Positions 52,505 through 61,035 of a DNA stretch of 64,000 nt are shown here, piece after piece. Source of the DNA: Streptomyces canus (GTDB lineage Bacteria; Actinomycetota; Actinomycetes; Streptomycetales; Streptomycetaceae); contig NZ_KQ948677.1 in the NCBI RefSeq assembly GCF_001514145.1, positions 1 through 64,000 of the forward strand. Reading direction: 5' to 3'. The notes under the pieces are model-generated. The model did no database searches. It was not told where the DNA came from and was given only the letters and a program-made list of their open reading frames with translations. A program made the translations under genes and the position numbers. The first letter of the stretch is position 1. Each line of letters starts with the position of its first letter.

Positions 52505-53386
52505 TCAGAACATCGCCCGGATGATTCCCACGGTGCGCGCCAGGTGCGGCTCGGAGCGGTCCGCGCGGTGGGCCACTGCCAGTTCCACGCGTGCGTCGGC
52601 CCCGGTCAGCGGTCGGTAGGCGACGCCGTCGAGCGCCAGCGCGGTCACGGGTTCGGGCACGACGGCGACGCCGAGGCCGCCGGCCACGAGCGTGACCAGC
52701 GTCGAGGTCTCGCCGACCTCGTGGCGGATGTGCGGCTCGACGCCCGCGTCGCGCAGCAGCCCCAGCACCACGTCGTACATCACCGACCGGCGGTCGGCGG
52801 AGTGCACGATCAGGTCGGCACCGGCCAGGTCCGCCGCCCGCAGCCGTTTCCTGCGGGCGAGCGGGTGGTCGGCCGGTACGGCGACGACGAGCCGGTCCCG
52901 ACGCAGTGTGTGCACGGTGAGGGAGAGGTCGGCGGCCACAGGGCGCAGCAGTGCGACGTCGATCGCGCCGGTGCGCAGCGCCGCGACCTGGTCGGGCGCG
53001 AGCATCTCGCCGCGGAAGGAGAAGTCGACGCCGGGAAGCTCCTCCGTGAGCCGCCGCGAGAGCGCGGGCAGAACGCTGTACGTCGCCGAGCCCACGCAAC
53101 CGATCGCCAGGTGGCCCACCGAGCCGGCGGCGACGAGCCGTGCGTGCTGGGCGGCCTCGTCGACGTCGGCGAGGATCGCGCGCGCCCGCTCCAGGTAGGC
53201 CCGGCCGGCCTCGGTGAGGTCGACGCGGCGTGTGGTGCGGTGGAGCAGCTGTACGCCGAGCTCGGTTTCGAGCTGGCGGATCTGCTGGGACAGCGGCGGC
53301 TGGGCCATGTGGAGCCGCTCGGCGGCACGACCGAAGTGGCGCTCCTCGGCCACCGCCACGAAGTACCGCAGGTGGCGCAGATCCAT
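52505..53386 (-). CDS. LysR-family regulator of the 3-oxoadipate genes (predicted)
   Basis: 293 aa. The N-terminal winged helix is MDLRHLRYFVAVAEERHFGRAAERLHMAQPPLSQQIRQLETELG, of the CatR/BenM/PcaQ style, with a type 2 periplasmic-binding effector domain behind. ATG 53386. It diverges from the thiolase gene across only 71 bases, the standard LysR arrangement, and CATATC-N10-GATATG there is a fitting binding site. The inducer is likely a pathway intermediate such as 3-oxoadipate or its CoA ester (inference). Confidence 0.9.
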   Translation of the reverse strand: MDLRHLRYFVAVAEERHFGRAAERLHMAQPPLSQQIRQLETELGVQLLHRTTRRVDLTEAGRAYLERARAILADVDEAAQHARLVAAGSVGHLAIGCVGSATYSVLPALSRRLTEELPGVDFSFRGEMLAPDQVAALRTGAIDVALLRPVAADLSLTVHTLRRDRLVVAVPADHPLARRKRLRAADLAGADLIVHSADRRSVMYDVVLGLLRDAGVEPHIRHEVGETSTLVTLVAGGLGVAVVPEPVTALALDGVAYRPLTGADARVELAVAHRADRSEPHLARTVGIIRAMF

Positions 53387-53394
53387 ATGTCGTC

Positions 53395-53416
53395 CATATC
53401 AATCGGCTCGGATATG
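53395..53416. promoter_or_regulatory. Probable LysR binding site
   Basis: CATATC (53395-53400) and GATATG (53411-53416) form a 6-bp inverted repeat with a 10-base spacer in the 71-base divergent region, as expected for a LysR-type recognition site. Confidence 0.5.
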
Positions 53417-53457
53417 CGTACTTCAGAATATCGCGGCCGGGGATTAGCGTCGCTGCC

Positions 53458-54663
53458 ATGAGTGCTTTCCTGTACGCCGCGACACGCACGCCGTTCGGCC
53501 GCTTCAACGGCGCGCTGGCCGGGGTGCGCCCCGACGACCTCGCCGCCGCCGCGATCACCTCGACGCTCGCCCGGGTGCCGGGCCTCGACCCCGCCGCCAT
53601 CGACGACGTGGTGTGGGGCAACGCCAACGGCGCCGGTGAGGACAACCGCAACATCGGCCGCATGGCGGCGCTGCTCGCCGGGCTCCCGGTGAGCGTGCCC
53701 GGCACCACCGTCAACCGGCTGTGCGGGTCGAGCCTCGACGCGGCGATGACGGCGAGCCGCACGATCGAGTCCGGCGACGCCGAGGTGGTGCTGACCGGCG
53801 GCGTGGAGTCCATGACACGTGCGCCGTGGGTGCTGCCGAAGTCGGCGAAGCCGTTCCCGGCCGGCGATGTCACCGCGGTCTCCACCACGCTCGGCTGGCG
53901 GCTGGTCAACCCACGGATGCCGAAGGAGTGGACGGTCAGCCTCGGCGAGGCCAACGAACAGCTCCAGGAGCGCTTCGGCATCCCCCGCGAACGGCAGGAC
54001 GAGTTCGCCGCCCGCTCCCACCAACTCGCCCACGCAGCTTGGGAATCGGGCTTCTACGACGACCTGGTGACACCGGTCGAGGGCGCCGACCTGGCCCGCG
54101 ACGAGGGCATCCGGGCCGGATCCACGCCGGAGGTGCTGGCCGGACTGCGGCCCGTCTTCCGTACGGCGGAGCAGGGCGGCACCATCACCGCGGGCAACGC
54201 CAGCCCGCTCAACGACGGTGCCTCCGCGGTGCTGTTGGGCAGCGAGAAGGCCGCGGCCACGATCGGGGCCGACCCGATCGCCCGCATCGCAGGGCGCGGT
54301 GTGATGGCGCTGGAGCCGCAGGCCTTCGGCTACGCCCCGGTCGAGGCCGCCAACCGTGCGCTGGCCCGGGCCGGGATCGGCTGGGACCAGGTGGGCGCGG
54401 TCGAGCTCAATGAGGCCTTCGCCGTGCAGTCGCTGGCCTGCGTCGACGCGTGGAAGATCGACCCCGCCATCGTCAACCAGAAGGGCGGCGCCATCGCGAT
54501 CGGGCATCCGCTGGGCGCCTCGGGCGGCCGCGTCCTCGCCACGCTGGCCAAGGTGCTGCGCGAGACGGGGCAGCGCTACGGCGTCGCCGCGATCTGCATC
54601 GGGGTCGGTCAGGGCCTGGCCGTCGTGCTCGAGAACTGCGCTGTCACGGGGGCGGACCGATGA
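53458..54663 (+). CDS. pcaF: 3-oxoadipyl-CoA thiolase (acetyl-CoA acyltransferase)
   Basis: 401-aa thiolase. The nucleophilic Cys lies in VNRLCGSSLDAAM (near residue 89), the catalytic His in GGAIAIGHPLGASGGR (near 350) and the second Cys in ICIGVGQG near the end. It splits 3-oxoadipyl-CoA into succinyl-CoA and acetyl-CoA. The following genes encode both subunits of a 3-oxoacid CoA-transferase, which points to this substrate rather than fatty acids. Start ATG 53458, weak ribosome site. Stop overlaps the next start (ATGA). Confidence 0.9.
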   Translation: MSAFLYAATRTPFGRFNGALAGVRPDDLAAAAITSTLARVPGLDPAAIDDVVWGNANGAGEDNRNIGRMAALLAGLPVSVPGTTVNRLCGSSLDAAMTASRTIESGDAEVVLTGGVESMTRAPWVLPKSAKPFPAGDVTAVSTTLGWRLVNPRMPKEWTVSLGEANEQLQERFGIPRERQDEFAARSHQLAHAAWESGFYDDLVTPVEGADLARDEGIRAGSTPEVLAGLRPVFRTAEQGGTITAGNASPLNDGASAVLLGSEKAAATIGADPIARIAGRGVMALEPQAFGYAPVEAANRALARAGIGWDQVGAVELNEAFAVQSLACVDAWKIDPAIVNQKGGAIAIGHPLGASGGRVLATLAKVLRETGQRYGVAAICIGVGQGLAVVLENCAVTGADR

Positions 54664-55355
54664 GCCGCGCGGAGATCCTCGAAAGCACCGACGCGGCGGT
54701 CGCCGGGATCGAGGACGGCTCCACGATCCTCGTCGGCGGCTTCGGCCTGGCCGGGATGCCGTTCGATCTGATCGACGCGCTCATCCGGCAGGGCGCGAAC
54801 GACCTCACGATCGTGTCCAACAACGCCGGAAACGGTGACGTCGGGCTGGCCGCGCTGCTGGCCGCCGGCCGGGTGCGCAAGGTGCTGTGCTCGTTTCCGC
54901 GTCAGGCCGACTCCTGGGTCTTCGACGGCCTCTACCGCGAGGGGAAGATCGAGCTCGAGGTGGTGCCGCAGGGCAACCTCGCCGAGCGGATGCGCGCCGC
55001 CGGTGCCGGCATCGGCGCCTTCTACTGCCCGACCGCGGTCGGCACACCGCTGGCCGAAGGTAAGGAGGAGCGCGAGATCGACGGCCGCAGGTACCTGCTG
55101 GAATACCCCATCAAGGGCGACTACGCGCTGATCGGCGCGCACGTCGCGGACGCGATGGGCAACCTCGTCTACCGGAAGACCGCCCGCAACTTCGGACCGG
55201 TCATGGCCACGGCCGCCACGACGACCATCGTCCAGGTCGACGAGGTCGTCGAGCCCGGCAAGCTCGACCCCGAGGCCGTCGTCACCCCGTCCATCTACGT
55301 CGACCGGATCGTCCAGGTCGAGGCCCGCCGCTACACCGTCCAGGGGGCACGATGA
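54660..55355 (+). CDS. pcaI: 3-oxoadipate CoA-transferase subunit A
   Basis: 231-aa alpha subunit of a class I CoA-transferase. The family signature GGFGLAGMPFDLIDALI lies near residue 27, followed by NDLTIVSNNAGNGDVGLAALLAAGRVRKV. It transfers CoA from succinyl-CoA to 3-oxoadipate together with the next gene product. ATGA overlaps at both ends show coupled translation. Acetoacetate or other 3-oxoacid specificity cannot be excluded from sequence; the pathway context favours 3-oxoadipate. Confidence 0.88.
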   Translation: MSRAEILESTDAAVAGIEDGSTILVGGFGLAGMPFDLIDALIRQGANDLTIVSNNAGNGDVGLAALLAAGRVRKVLCSFPRQADSWVFDGLYREGKIELEVVPQGNLAERMRAAGAGIGAFYCPTAVGTPLAEGKEEREIDGRRYLLEYPIKGDYALIGAHVADAMGNLVYRKTARNFGPVMATAATTTIVQVDEVVEPGKLDPEAVVTPSIYVDRIVQVEARRYTVQGAR

Positions 55356-56014
55356 CCATCACGCCAAACGATCAGGTGCGCGCCGACCACCTGCTCTCGA
55401 TGGACGAACTGGCCGCCGTCATCGCACGCGACATTCCGTCCGGCGCCTTCGTCAACCTCGGCATCGGGCAGCCCACCAAGATCGCCGACCATCTGCCGGC
55501 CGGCTCCGGGGTGGTGCTGCACACCGAGAACGGCATGCTCAACATGGGCCCGAAGGCCGAGGGCGACGCGGTCGACCCCGACCTGACCAACGCCGGCAAG
55601 GTCCCGGTGACCGAACTGCCGGGAGCGGCGTACTTCCACCACGCCGACTCCTTCGCCATGATGCGCGGCGGGCACCTCGACGTCTGCGTCCTCGGGGCCT
55701 ACCAGGTCGCCTTCGACGGCGACCTCGCCAACTGGACCACCGGCAAACCCGAGGACATCCCCGCCGTCGGCGGCGCCATGGACCTCGCCATCGGCGCCAA
55801 GGACGTCTACGTGATGATGACGCTCTTCACCCGCTCCGGCGAACCGAAGCTCGTGCCACGGTGCACCTACCCGCTCACCGGCGTCGGCTGCGTCAGCCGC
55901 GTCTACACCGACCACGGCGTCTTCGACGTCGGCCCCGACGGCGTACGGATCCGGGAGACGTACGGCGTCAGCGCCCACGAGCTCGCGGAACGACTCGGCA
56001 TCCAGCTGTCGTAG
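55352..56014 (+). CDS. pcaJ: 3-oxoadipate CoA-transferase subunit B
   Basis: 220-aa beta subunit. It carries FVNLGIGQPTKIADHLPAGSGVVLHTENGMLNMGP, where the Glu of HTENG is the catalytic residue that forms the CoA thioester, and later GGAMDLAIGAKDVYVMM. Starts in ATGA overlap with subunit A. Last gene of the thiolase operon. Confidence 0.9.
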   Translation: MTITPNDQVRADHLLSMDELAAVIARDIPSGAFVNLGIGQPTKIADHLPAGSGVVLHTENGMLNMGPKAEGDAVDPDLTNAGKVPVTELPGAAYFHHADSFAMMRGGHLDVCVLGAYQVAFDGDLANWTTGKPEDIPAVGGAMDLAIGAKDVYVMMTLFTRSGEPKLVPRCTYPLTGVGCVSRVYTDHGVFDVGPDGVRIRETYGVSAHELAERLGIQLS

Positions 56015-56442
56015 ACCGCTTTCTTGCCGCACCGCCCGGACTGTGCCGGGTTCCGGCGGAAGGCGATCACCCGGCTGGCCGGCCGCCACCGCTCTCCCGG
56101 CCGCTGAACAGTGTCAACCAGGTCGGGGTCGTCCACTCCGACGGGAGCACCGAGACCGTCCTGACCGCCTTGCTTCACCCACCTCGGTCGCGGTACGCGG
56201 AGACCCGGCTCCGCCGTACTGGACTGCGGTCCTGTTCTGGGTGACCGCGAGTGTCGGGCGGGGTCGCCGGACCCCGACCCTTGTCACGTGCCGCGAAAAG
56301 TGGACAACGCCGAGCAGTAACGGGACAGCGCGTCGGCACGAGACGCCTGGAGTGACGATGAGGCGCACGGTGCCGTGAGTCGGAGGTGAGTCACGGAGGT
56401 GGCAGTGGACCGCGGCCGATGTCGTCGTAGCGCCGTGGCGTG
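56015..56442. other. Intergenic region containing a gene remnant
   Basis: About 430 bases between the CoA-transferase gene and the convergent hydrolase gene. Bases 56107-56233 are a decayed copy of the end of the propeller gene (listed separately). The remainder shows no gene. Confidence 0.55.
56107..56233 (+). pseudogene. Decayed partial copy of the SMP-30-like gene 3' end
   Basis: The sequence follows 51901-52100 base by base with roughly 10 percent substitutions and two deletions (about 10 and 70 bases). It encodes VNQVGVVHSDGSTETVLTA, compared with LNQVAVVHPDGTTETVLTA in the intact gene, then loses frame. It even retains the GCCGTACTG-ACTGCGG stretch just before the original stop codon. 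It is a remnant of a duplicated propeller gene. Confidence 0.8.
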
Positions 56443-57456
56443 TCAGGTGTTCCAGGGGTCCGTTCGCAGGTGGCGGTCGAAGAAGCGCTCGATCAGCTGG
56501 GGGGTCAGCCGCACGGAGCCCTCGGCGTCCGGGAAGTGGGAGGACCGCACCGTGGCCGTCCTGGGGTTCAGTTCCCAGGCGCCGGTGTTGAGGAGGCCGT
56601 GGTCGGCGCCGTGCACCAGCAGCAGATGGGACTCGGCGCCCGCGGCGACCAGGGTGTCGTGGAGGCGGCGGCTCTGGGCGGGGCCGATGAGCAGGTCGGC
56701 GTCGCCGTGCAGGAGGAGCACGGGCGGTACCCGCGGGTGGGCCTGCCGGGCCGGGCTGGCCTCGACTGCGGCGGCGGCATGGTTCGACGGCGGGCCGCCC
56801 AGCAGACCCCACGCCGGATCGGAGCGATCCACGCCCAGCATTCCACCGGGCAGCGCGTCCTCATCGAGCCGGAGCAGGTCGGTCGGGGGATAGCCCGCCA
56901 CCACCGCGCGTACGCCGGGTGCCGCGGGGGAGCCTTCGGCGTCGGTGGCGAAGGCCGTGAGCAGGGCGAGGTGTGCGCCGGACGAGCTGCCCCACAGGCC
57001 GATCGACGCCGGGTCCAGGCCGTGGGTGTCCGCGAGGTCGTGCAGGTGGTTCAACGCGGCCTGGACGTCGTGCAGTTGCGCGGGCCAGACGGCGACCTCG
57101 GAGGAGCGGTACTCGATGTCCGCCATGGCGTATCCGCGTTCGGCGAAGAGCCGGGGCAAGTGGGGTCCGTAGCCCCGGCGTTGATGCCGCCAGCCGCCAC
57201 CCGGCAGCCATACGATCACGGGGGTGGGGGCCGTCGAGGACGTCGTGGGCAGGTACAGATCCATCCGCAGGTCCGCGCCCGGTGCCGCGCCGTACGCGAC
57301 GTCGCGCACCACCCGGACGGGAGTCGGGTCGACCTTCTCGGGCGGTAGCGGTGCCTGGCTGAGCCCTTCCATGAAGCGGCCCATGACGGCGGCGTTGTTC
57401 CCCGCCACGTCCGTCAGGTCCACGGTGTGCGGCTGCTGTGGGGATTCACTGGTCAC
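56443..57456 (-). CDS. Alpha/beta-hydrolase (BD-FAE/carboxylesterase-like)
   Basis: 337 aa, cytoplasmic. The oxyanion-hole motif is VIVWLPGGGW, the nucleophile elbow is GLWGSSSGAH (Ser near residue 153), and DADLLIG and GADHGL carry the probable Asp and His. The fold matches the BD-FAE/HSL-like esterases. GTG 57456 overlaps the previous gene by 11 bases. It is the last gene of the five-gene GMC operon and may hydrolyse an ester or lactone made earlier in the pathway. Confidence 0.86.
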   Translation of the reverse strand: MTSESPQQPHTVDLTDVAGNNAAVMGRFMEGLSQAPLPPEKVDPTPVRVVRDVAYGAAPGADLRMDLYLPTTSSTAPTPVIVWLPGGGWRHQRRGYGPHLPRLFAERGYAMADIEYRSSEVAVWPAQLHDVQAALNHLHDLADTHGLDPASIGLWGSSSGAHLALLTAFATDAEGSPAAPGVRAVVAGYPPTDLLRLDEDALPGGMLGVDRSDPAWGLLGGPPSNHAAAAVEASPARQAHPRVPPVLLLHGDADLLIGPAQSRRLHDTLVAAGAESHLLLVHGADHGLLNTGAWELNPRTATVRSSHFPDAEGSVRLTPQLIERFFDRHLRTDPWNT

Positions 57457-57844
57457 CTGCTGGTCCTGTCCTGGTCATGGCGAGAAGGGGGAGGGCACGA
57501 CGCTTGTGTTCACGGTGTTCGTCGAGCCGTTGCCGGTAGTGCGGTGCGAGCCTGTCCGGAGTCCAGTCGAAGTCGTCCGCCAGCCGCACGTCCACCGCGG
57601 ACACTCCGGTCAGAGCCGTGAGCCGGACCTGGGCCTCGGTCGCGAACGAGCCGATGAGCACGCAGCTTGGCTCGGTCACGCCGACGGTGACCGCGATGCG
57701 CTGACCGCCGGCGCCGTCGTCCTGTACACGAACGTCACCGACGAGTCCCATGTCGTCGAGTCCGGCGGGGACTCCCGCGGTGATGCTGCACGGATCGACG
57801 ATCTCGTTGAGCGTCGCGCGGACCTGGGCTTCCGTGACCGTCAT
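57446..57844 (-). CDS. MIP18/PaaD-like (DUF59) protein
   Basis: 132 aa. VTEAQVRATLNEIVDPCSITAGVPAGLDDMGLVGDVRV is the DUF59/MIP18 pattern, with a Cys at DPCS, and VTVGVTEPSCVLIGSF carries a second Cys. Family members (SufT, PaaD) aid Fe-S cluster or metal delivery to oxygenases. The ATG overlaps the amidohydrolase stop (ATGA). In this operon it may mature the Rieske enzymes or the amidohydrolase metal site; that is inference. Confidence 0.82.
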   Translation of the reverse strand: MTVTEAQVRATLNEIVDPCSITAGVPAGLDDMGLVGDVRVQDDGAGGQRIAVTVGVTEPSCVLIGSFATEAQVRLTALTGVSAVDVRLADDFDWTPDRLAPHYRQRLDEHREHKRRALPLLAMTRTGPAGDQ

Positions 57845-58917
57845 CGGGCACCCGCCAGTACCTCGTCGACCGGGGCGACCCGTCCGCCCCACGGCTCCTG
57901 GAGTTCGGTGGTGTCGAACTCGTCGCCGCGGATGCGTGCGCGGAGGTCCTTCTCGTCGATGCCGTGCATCCGCAGGAAGTTGCGGCCGAGGATGTCGGCC
58001 CTGATCTCCTTGGTGAGCTCGGGCATCCCGTACTCCTCGATCAGGTCACGGGGCATCTCGAAGTTCCAGAACGCCTCGATCGCCGGCCGGGGGTGGACGG
58101 CGTCGCAGCCGGTCGCCCAGATGATCCGCTCGGCGGCACCGGCCTGCAGGAAGGCACCCATCGCCTGGGCGAAGCGGCGGGGCGCGTAGACCGCCATGAA
58201 CGACGTGGCCTCCAGGTTGACCCATATGTTGCGGAAGGACTCCAGCTGAAGGGCCGTCTCCTCGACGAAGGCCATGCCGCCGTGGACGACTTCGAAGGTG
58301 AGGTCGGGGAAGGCCAGCGCGGCGGCTTCCACGTCGCTCATCCCGAGGGCGGAGGTCGGACCGGGCCCGACCGGGAGGGCCTTGTGGATGGCCACGACCT
58401 TCAGACCGTGCTGCCGGGCCCGCTCCAGCAGCGGGAAGCAGACCTCCGGGTCACCCATGTCCAGCGCGGTCACCCGGCCCTCGACGACGTCGATCGGATA
58501 GAGCTTGAGGGCGTTGACGCGGTGCTTCTCCACCAGCTCGTCCACCCGGTCCAGGGCGCCGGGGCGCAGCGGGGACACCGCGCCGTAGATGAGCACGCGC
58601 TCCGGCCACTTCTCGCGCATCTCCAGGCCGACGCTCAGCGCCGAGCCCCCGTCCCGGAAGTGGCCGTAGATGGGCGTCTCGTGGTAGGCGATCACATCGG
58701 TCTGGCTCTCCGCGAGCAGGGCCCGGCCGATGATGTCCGCGCCCGCTCCCTGCATGTAGGTGGAGCGCTCGAGGGTGTACTCGGGGCCGCTGACCCGCTT
58801 GTGCAGGCCGTAGAGGTGCTCGGCGATGGCCGCCCCGATGTGCGGGTTGACGCAGTTCTCGGGCCGGAAGTTGTAGTTGTGGGCCACGCCCTCGACGACG
58901 AGGAAGTCCTCGATCAC
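57841..58917 (-). CDS. Amidohydrolase_2-type metal-dependent hydrolase or decarboxylase
   Basis: 358 aa, TIM-barrel amidohydrolase of the ACMSD/gamma-resorcylate-decarboxylase group. Candidate metal ligands are His in VEGVAHNYNF (the usual HxH is reduced to one His), His in VVAIHKALP, His in FEVVHGGMAF and Asp in WATGCDAVHP. Relatives remove CO2 from aromatic acids or hydrolyse ring-cleavage products. The GTG at 58917 has AAAGGAG upstream. The gene lies between a GlcG-like gene and the MIP18-like gene; the tight overlaps argue for one pathway. Ring-acid decarboxylation is plausible but unproven. Confidence 0.84.
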   Translation of the reverse strand: MIEDFLVVEGVAHNYNFRPENCVNPHIGAAIAEHLYGLHKRVSGPEYTLERSTYMQGAGADIIGRALLAESQTDVIAYHETPIYGHFRDGGSALSVGLEMREKWPERVLIYGAVSPLRPGALDRVDELVEKHRVNALKLYPIDVVEGRVTALDMGDPEVCFPLLERARQHGLKVVAIHKALPVGPGPTSALGMSDVEAAALAFPDLTFEVVHGGMAFVEETALQLESFRNIWVNLEATSFMAVYAPRRFAQAMGAFLQAGAAERIIWATGCDAVHPRPAIEAFWNFEMPRDLIEEYGMPELTKEIRADILGRNFLRMHGIDEKDLRARIRGDEFDTTELQEPWGGRVAPVDEVLAGAR

Positions 58918-58954
58918 GGTCGTTCTCCTTTGATGTCACGGGTGGCAGGGGCGC

Positions 58955-59377
58955 TCACGCGATCAGGTCCTTCAGGCCTTCCAGGGCGCGGGAGGCGAGT
59001 CGTTCGTCGGTCTCGGCGTCGGCTCCGCCGACGCCGACGGCACCGATGACCTCGCCGTCGTCCACGGTGATGGGCACCCCGCCCGGTACGGCGAGGAGGT
59101 CTGCGTCGACGAGTTGCACGGGCGCGACCGCCATCGCGGGTGACGCGGCGAAAGCGGCGAACGTCGAGGTCGGCACGCCGGTGACGGCGGCGGTGTAGGC
59201 CTTGCGGCGCGCGGTCTCGATCCCGATGGGGCCGACTCCGTCGTCGCTGAGCAGCACCTTGGTGATGCCGCTGCGGTTGACGACCGCCACGCAGATCCGC
59301 GCCCCCTCGGCCCGGGCCGCGTCCAGCGCGGCCTCGGCCGCCTTGTGCGCGATGGCGTACGACAGCGGTTCCCTCAT
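58955..59377 (-). CDS. GlcG/HbpS-family small protein, copy 2
   Basis: 140 aa, very similar to the protein at 48265 (MREPLSY start, VNRSGITKVLLSDDGVGPIGIETARRKAYTAAVTGVPTSTFAAFAASP). No signal peptide. Its ATG overlaps the stop of the GMC oxidoreductase gene. GlcG-type proteins accompany glycolate, propanediol and aromatic oxidation operons; a ligand- or flavin-related helper role is likely. Confidence 0.87.
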   Translation of the reverse strand: MREPLSYAIAHKAAEAALDAARAEGARICVAVVNRSGITKVLLSDDGVGPIGIETARRKAYTAAVTGVPTSTFAAFAASPAMAVAPVQLVDADLLAVPGGVPITVDDGEVIGAVGVGGADAETDERLASRALEGLKDLIA

Positions 59378-61035
59378 CCCGCGGTCCTCTCATGGAGCGG
59401 GGCGCCGGAGGCTGCCGGGATCCCGCGGATCAGGTCCGAGGCCTTCTCCGCCACGGCGATGACGGTGGCGTTGATGTTCGCGCCGGGCACGGTCGGCAGC
59501 ACCGACGCGTCGACGACACGCAGCCCGTCGATGCCGCGCACCCGCAGCTCGGGGTCGACGACCGCGGCCTCGGAGGTGCCGATGGCGCAGGTGCCGCAGG
59601 CGTGGTTGGCGGAGTAACCGGTCTCGCGCAGATAGCGCTCGAAGTCGGCGTCGGTGCGCACGTCGGGGCCCGGTGCGAGCTCGGCCCGGATCATCGGGGA
59701 GACCTCGGGGCTGCGCAGGAGGGCCAGCGTGGTGCGTACGGTCTCCCGCAGCGCGGCGACGTCCTCCGGCTCGGTGAGCAGGTTGAACGTGATCCGCGGC
59801 GGGGCGGCAGGGTCGGCGGAGCCCAGCCTGACCTCGCCGCGGCTGCGGGGGGTCGCGACGGCGTTGAGGGCGACGCAGTGCCGGTTCTTCAGCGGCCGGA
59901 TGCCGGGGAACCACGGCCGGGCGTCGAAACCGCCGCCCAGGATGCCGAGGAACCCGTCGGGGCGGTCCAGGTCGGGGCGGGTGCGAATGTACGCGGAGAG
60001 GAACTCGGGCATCCCGGCCAGCGGACCGTTCCCCGTGAGCAACCAGCGGAGCGCGCCCACCGCCGCGCGGTCGACGCGCAGGTGCTCGTGGAAGGTCACC
60101 GGATCCTTGACGTCGAACAGCACGGGAGCCGCCGGGTGGTCCTGGAGGTTGGCGCCGACGCCGGCCAGGTCCGCCACCGGTTCGATGCCGTGCCCGCGCA
60201 GGTGATCCGCCGGTCCGATGCCCGAACGCATCAGCAGCTGCGGCGAGTTGTAGACACCCGCGCAGACCACGACTTCGCGCGCCGCGCGGATCACCCGGCT
60301 CTGTCCGCCCTTCACGACGCGGACGCCCGTCACGTGTCCCCGGTCGAGCACGAGCGTGTCCACCAGCACCCCGGTGAGCAGCGCGAGGCCGGAGCGTCGC
60401 CGTAGCGCGGGGCGCAGGTACGCTGCGGCGGTGCTGTGCCGTCGTCCGCGGTGGATGGCGTTCTCGACCTGGCCTGCTCCGGTGGGGTCCCCGCTCTGGG
60501 TGTCGTCGGGGAACTCGATGCCCAGCGATCGGGCGGCGCGGTCCAGACGGCGGCCGAAGGGACCTCGCCGGACCGTGGTCGACACGGTGACGGGTCCGTA
60601 CCCGCCGTGGTGCTCGGTGTCCCCGCGCCAGCTGCTCTCCGAGCGGCGGAAGTACGGCAGCAGGTCATCCCAACCCCAGCCTGCCGCACCGGACTTGACC
60701 CAGTCGTCGTAGTCGAGGCGGTGCGCGCGGACATGGGTCGAGCCGTTGATCGATCCGGTGCCGCCGACCAGCCGGCCACGCGGGACCGGGATACGCCTGC
60801 CGTTCAGGCCCGGCTCGGGCTCCGACTCGTAACCCCAGCCGATGTCCTCGCGTCCCGACAACAGTCCGACCCCGAGGGGGAGTTGAACGAGCAGGCCGCG
60901 GTCCGCGGGCGGGCCGGCCTCGATCAGCAGCACCCGTGTCCCGGTGTCCGCGGACAGGCGCGCGGCGAGGACGCAGCCGGCCGTACCCGCGCCGACGACG
61001 ACGTAGTCGTACTCGGTGCCGTGCCCGGCGCTCAT
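59374..61035 (-). CDS. GMC-family FAD oxidoreductase
   Basis: 553-aa glucose-methanol-choline oxidoreductase. The FAD motif YVVVGAGTAGCVLAARLSAD is at the N terminus, GRLVGGTGSINGSTHVRAHRLDYDDW is the second signature, and the C terminus has NHACGTCAIG with the catalytic His (CGTC region) and VVDASVLPTVPGANINATVIAVAEK. It oxidises a primary or secondary alcohol (choline, aryl alcohol or polyether-type). It leads the five-gene operon and diverges from Rieske module 2. Start ATG 61035. Confidence 0.92.
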   Translation of the reverse strand: MSAGHGTEYDYVVVGAGTAGCVLAARLSADTGTRVLLIEAGPPADRGLLVQLPLGVGLLSGREDIGWGYESEPEPGLNGRRIPVPRGRLVGGTGSINGSTHVRAHRLDYDDWVKSGAAGWGWDDLLPYFRRSESSWRGDTEHHGGYGPVTVSTTVRRGPFGRRLDRAARSLGIEFPDDTQSGDPTGAGQVENAIHRGRRHSTAAAYLRPALRRRSGLALLTGVLVDTLVLDRGHVTGVRVVKGGQSRVIRAAREVVVCAGVYNSPQLLMRSGIGPADHLRGHGIEPVADLAGVGANLQDHPAAPVLFDVKDPVTFHEHLRVDRAAVGALRWLLTGNGPLAGMPEFLSAYIRTRPDLDRPDGFLGILGGGFDARPWFPGIRPLKNRHCVALNAVATPRSRGEVRLGSADPAAPPRITFNLLTEPEDVAALRETVRTTLALLRSPEVSPMIRAELAPGPDVRTDADFERYLRETGYSANHACGTCAIGTSEAAVVDPELRVRGIDGLRVVDASVLPTVPGANINATVIAVAEKASDLIRGIPAASGAPLHERTAG

